Below are positions 62,003 through 64,000 of a stretch of 64,000 nucleotides of DNA, one piece after another (the first letter of the stretch is position 1; each line of letters opens with the position of its first letter). Location of the stretch: assembly GCF_001302565.1 (NCBI RefSeq), contig NZ_CP012750.1, forward strand, positions 3,844,001-3,908,000, read 5' to 3'. Under the pieces are notes generated by a model. The model searched no databases, was not told where the DNA came from, and saw only the letters and a program-made list of their open reading frames with translations. The position numbers were made by a program, and so were the translations under genes. This stretch comes from Glutamicibacter halophytocola. Lineage in GTDB: Bacteria; Actinomycetota; Actinomycetes; Actinomycetales; Micrococcaceae.

Positions 62003-63217
62003 TTACTGCTTCATGTTCGGATCGATGACTTGCATAATACGGTTCAGGTCGTCGACCGACGCGAACTCAATGCTGACCTTGCCTTTGCGGCTACCCAGCT
62101 GAATCTTTACATTGGTATCCAGACGGTCCGCCAAAGACGTGGCAAGGAAATCGAGCCGTTCATTTCTCTGCGTCTCCCTTGCCTTCTTGGCTGGCTTCTT
62201 GGGCTTATCGTCGCTCAAGGCTACCGCTTCTTCCGTCGCGCGCACCGAGAGGCCTTCATTGATGATGCGTTGCGCCAGCTGCTCGATGGCTTCGTTATTC
62301 GACAGACCCAGCAGAGCGCGTGCGTGTCCCGCAGATAGCACTCCGGCAGCCACTCGGCGCTGTACCAACGGTGGAAGCTTCATGAGGCGGATCGTGTTGG
62401 AGATCTGTGACCTCGATCGGCCAATGCGATCTGAAAGTACCTCTTGAGTACAGTTAAATTCCTCCAAAAGCTGCTGATAAGCCGCAGCTTCTTCGAGTGG
62501 ATTCAGCTGCGATCGGTGGAGGTTTTCGAGTAATGCGTCACGCAGAAGGTCGGTGTCCTGCGTATCACGGATGATCGCGGGAATCGTTTCTAGACCCGCT
62601 GCCTGTGTGGCACGCCAACGACGTTCACCCATTACGAGTTCGTATGGTTCATCATCAGACTCGCGTGATGGGCGAACTACGATGGGCTGAAGCAGTCCAA
62701 TTTCTCGAATGGAATGGATGAGCTCATCCATGTGCTCCTGATCGAAATTGGTGCGGGGCTGCTTACGGTTAGGGTGGATCAGTTTGACATCAAGTTCAGC
62801 AAACTGTGCACCAGGCACTTCTACCAGACCTGACGAGTTTTCGATCGGGGATGCCGGTACGACGCCTTTTACCGCTGATTCCGCGCTTGCCTTGACTGGT
62901 TCTGCCGCTTTCGCGGAAGACTCTTCGGCTGATTTCGCCTTCGACGCAAGGGTCGTGTTCAAGCCGGGCATGGTAGCGCGAGGGCGCTTCGATGATTTAG
63001 TGGTCGAAGTGGCAGGCTTTGGCGTTGAAGACTTGCGTCCAGGTTCGAAAAACATGTCAACGGGGCGTGATGCCTTGGCTTTATCAGGAGCCGCCTTAAC
63101 CTCATGCTTGGTTGTTTCACGTGAAACATCGTTGGTCTCTTCGACAGACTCCGACACAGGCGAACTCGAGATGAGTGCTCCCAGTCCCCTGCCCAATCCA
63201 CGCTTCTTCTCTGCCAT
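62003..63217 (-). CDS. parB: Chromosome-partitioning protein ParB
   Basis: A 404-residue CTPase/DNA clamp that loads at parS and spreads. It starts AEKKRGLGRGLGALIS (ParA-stimulating N-terminus) and has a long disordered Lys/Ala-rich linker (about residues 40-130). The CTP-binding domain has HPNRKQPRTNF, PIVVRP, GERRWRA (197-203) and ENLHRSQLNP (231-240). The HTH is EEFNCTQEVLSDRIGRSRSQISNTIRLMKLP. The C-terminal dimerisation domain ends QVIDPNMKQ. A parS (63113) is embedded in codons of the N-terminal linker. Confidence 0.97.
   Translation of the reverse strand: MAEKKRGLGRGLGALISSSPVSESVEETNDVSRETTKHEVKAAPDKAKASRPVDMFFEPGRKSSTPKPATSTTKSSKRPRATMPGLNTTLASKAKSAEESSAKAAEPVKASAESAVKGVVPASPIENSSGLVEVPGAQFAELDVKLIHPNRKQPRTNFDQEHMDELIHSIREIGLLQPIVVRPSRESDDEPYELVMGERRWRATQAAGLETIPAIIRDTQDTDLLRDALLENLHRSQLNPLEEAAAYQQLLEEFNCTQEVLSDRIGRSRSQISNTIRLMKLPPLVQRRVAAGVLSAGHARALLGLSNNEAIEQLAQRIINEGLSVRATEEAVALSDDKPKKPAKKARETQRNERLDFLATSLADRLDTNVKIQLGSRKGKVSIEFASVDDLNRIMQVIDPNMKQ
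63113..63128. promoter_or_regulatory. parS site 6, inside parB
   Basis: TGTTTCACGTGAAACA, a perfect match, encodes part of VSRETT in the ParB linker. Intragenic parS sites are common in parB genes. Confidence 0.93.
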
Positions 63218-63358
63218 GATTATTGCACGCCCTTTCGTCCGAACATTCAGCCCGAGACTAGTCTACTGTTTTTAGACATTGAACCGGGGATGCTTACAGA
63301 GAGTTGGTGCAGGTGTTGCTCACCGTACTGAACTACCGAGTATTATCCGAAAAAACAA

Positions 63359-63378
63359 ATATTTTCATCTGAAAATAT
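63359..63378. promoter_or_regulatory. A+T-rich 20-bp inverted repeat between parA and parB
   Basis: ATATTTTCA and TGAAAATAT flank TC in the 192-bp gap. It lies 32 bp after the parA stop on the minus strand and may weakly terminate, or mark the parB promoter or a protein-binding site. No second feature seen in the gap. Confidence 0.4.
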
Positions 63379-63409
63379 CAGCTAATTCACGGAGATTAGA
63401 TGCACCGGT

Positions 63410-64000
63410 CTAGGCGCCTCGTTCAGCCATCTCATAGGCAGCTTCGGAGTACGACAGGGCGCCGGTTGAGTTTGGATCGTAGGTGATCACAGTTTGCTGG
63501 TAGCTTGGAGCTTCGGAGATTCGTACTGACCGGGGAATGACAGCATCAAGTACTTGTTCCGGGAAGTGCTCTCGCACTTCGTTGGCAACTTGAGCTGCCA
63601 GCTTGGTACGTCCGTCGTACATCGTCAGCAAGATGGTGGAAACAGTGAGCTTGGAATTCAGATGCTTCTGAATCATCTCGATGTTCTTCAGCAGCTGGCT
63701 CAAACCTTCAAGCGCATAGTACTCGCACTGTATAGGGATCAGGACCTCACGGGCAGCCACAAAGGCGTTGACGGTAAGAAGTCCCAGGCTTGGTGGGCAG
63801 TCGATGAAGACATAGTCTAGTCGCGGCAGCCCCTCGCGCTGGCGAGCACGCGCGTAATCGTCTAGCGCCCGCTGCAGGCGCTGTTCACGCGCGACCAGGG
63901 AAACGAGCTCGATCTCCGCACCTGCTAGGTGAATGGTTGCCGGCGCAACCTGTAATGATGGCAGGTCCGGGCACGTGGCCACAACCTCAGACAATGGAAG
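63410..64000 (-). CDS. parA: Chromosome-partitioning ATPase ParA (partial; 5' end outside)
   Basis: The C-terminal 197 or so residues of a ParA/Soj ATPase. DYVFIDCPPSLGLLTVNAFVAA is the Walker-B-like (A') block, CEYYALEGLSQLLKNIEMIQKHLN the adjoining helix, and TILLTMYDGRTKLAAQVANEVREHF a later family signature. The frame is open to the window edge, so the Walker A P-loop and the start are not visible. It moves ParB-parS complexes; parB follows after 192 bp. Confidence 0.95.
   Translation of the reverse strand, partial: LPLSEVVATCPDLPSLQVAPATIHLAGAEIELVSLVAREQRLQRALDDYARARQREGLPRLDYVFIDCPPSLGLLTVNAFVAAREVLIPIQCEYYALEGLSQLLKNIEMIQKHLNSKLTVSTILLTMYDGRTKLAAQVANEVREHFPEQVLDAVIPRSVRISEAPSYQQTVITYDPNSTGALSYSEAAYEMAERGA

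Noticed and set aside
1..64000. tRNA, rRNA, CRISPR arrays, intact insertion sequences and prophage.
   Set aside because: I looked for T-loop GGTTCRA patterns, regularly spaced repeats and transposase genes. Apart from the broken recombinase in the 14-15 kb island, nothing convincing was seen.

Overview
The window is a chromosomal segment of a high-GC actinobacterium. Gene content and gene order (ino1, a C-minus ribosomal protein S18, murJ followed by trxB-trxA, then parB-parA with TGTTTCACGTGAAACA parS sites) point to the Micrococcaceae, in the Arthrobacter / Glutamicibacter neighbourhood. The right end lies close to the replication origin, because parA-parB and six parS sites sit in the last 4 kb. 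The genus is an inference from gene content; no marker gene was searched.

Left part (0-13.5 kb): the tail of a glycoside hydrolase and a sugar ABC importer (two permeases and a binding lipoprotein, no ATPase). Next is a complete urate-to-allantoin set (OHCU decarboxylase, HIU hydrolase, urate oxidase, NCS2 purine permease). After that come small metabolic genes: SDR oxidoreductase, NTF2-like protein, SRPBCC protein, OhrR-type MarR regulator, pirin, GNAT and an MFS exporter.

13.4-17.1 kb: a foreign-looking island of about 3.06 kb bracketed by an exact 317-bp direct repeat. The repeat duplicates the MFS 5' end and the ZIP transporter 3' end. Inside are a broken serine-recombinase tail, a gene interrupted by a stop codon, and an intact three-gene unit DUF6941-DUF4258-DUF2283 that could be a toxin-antitoxin or defence module.

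17-41 kb: housekeeping genes (ZIP, dnaB with an upstream DnaA-box cluster, rpsF-ssb-rpsR-rplI) are mixed with a CoA-transferase, an acyltransferase/SGNH protein, an HTH-2TM regulator with an 11-bp iteron array, an M18 aminopeptidase, an ABC-2 exporter plus two-component operon, a YdcF-like protein, a phytoene-desaturase-like oxidoreductase and a GT87-like membrane protein.

41-48 kb: a nonulosonic (sialic) acid surface-polymer locus. It has CMP-sialate synthetase fused to a HAD phosphatase, a short NeuB lacking the C-terminal SAF domain, a GT2, a polysialyltransferase-like protein and two further sialyl/glycosyltransferase-like proteins. 48-57 kb: ino1, an interval with two tiny ORFs that have strong ribosome binding sites, cca, a Nudix hydrolase, murJ, a pseudokinase-like membrane protein, and trxB-trxA behind a near-consensus SigR/SigH promoter.

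57.3-61.95 kb: about 4.6 kb with no convincing gene and base composition visibly poorer in G+C than the neighbours. It carries four of the six parS sites and appears to be decayed DNA next to the centromere. parB follows, with its end marked by a perfect 42-bp palindrome containing a parS, and then a partial parA running off the window.
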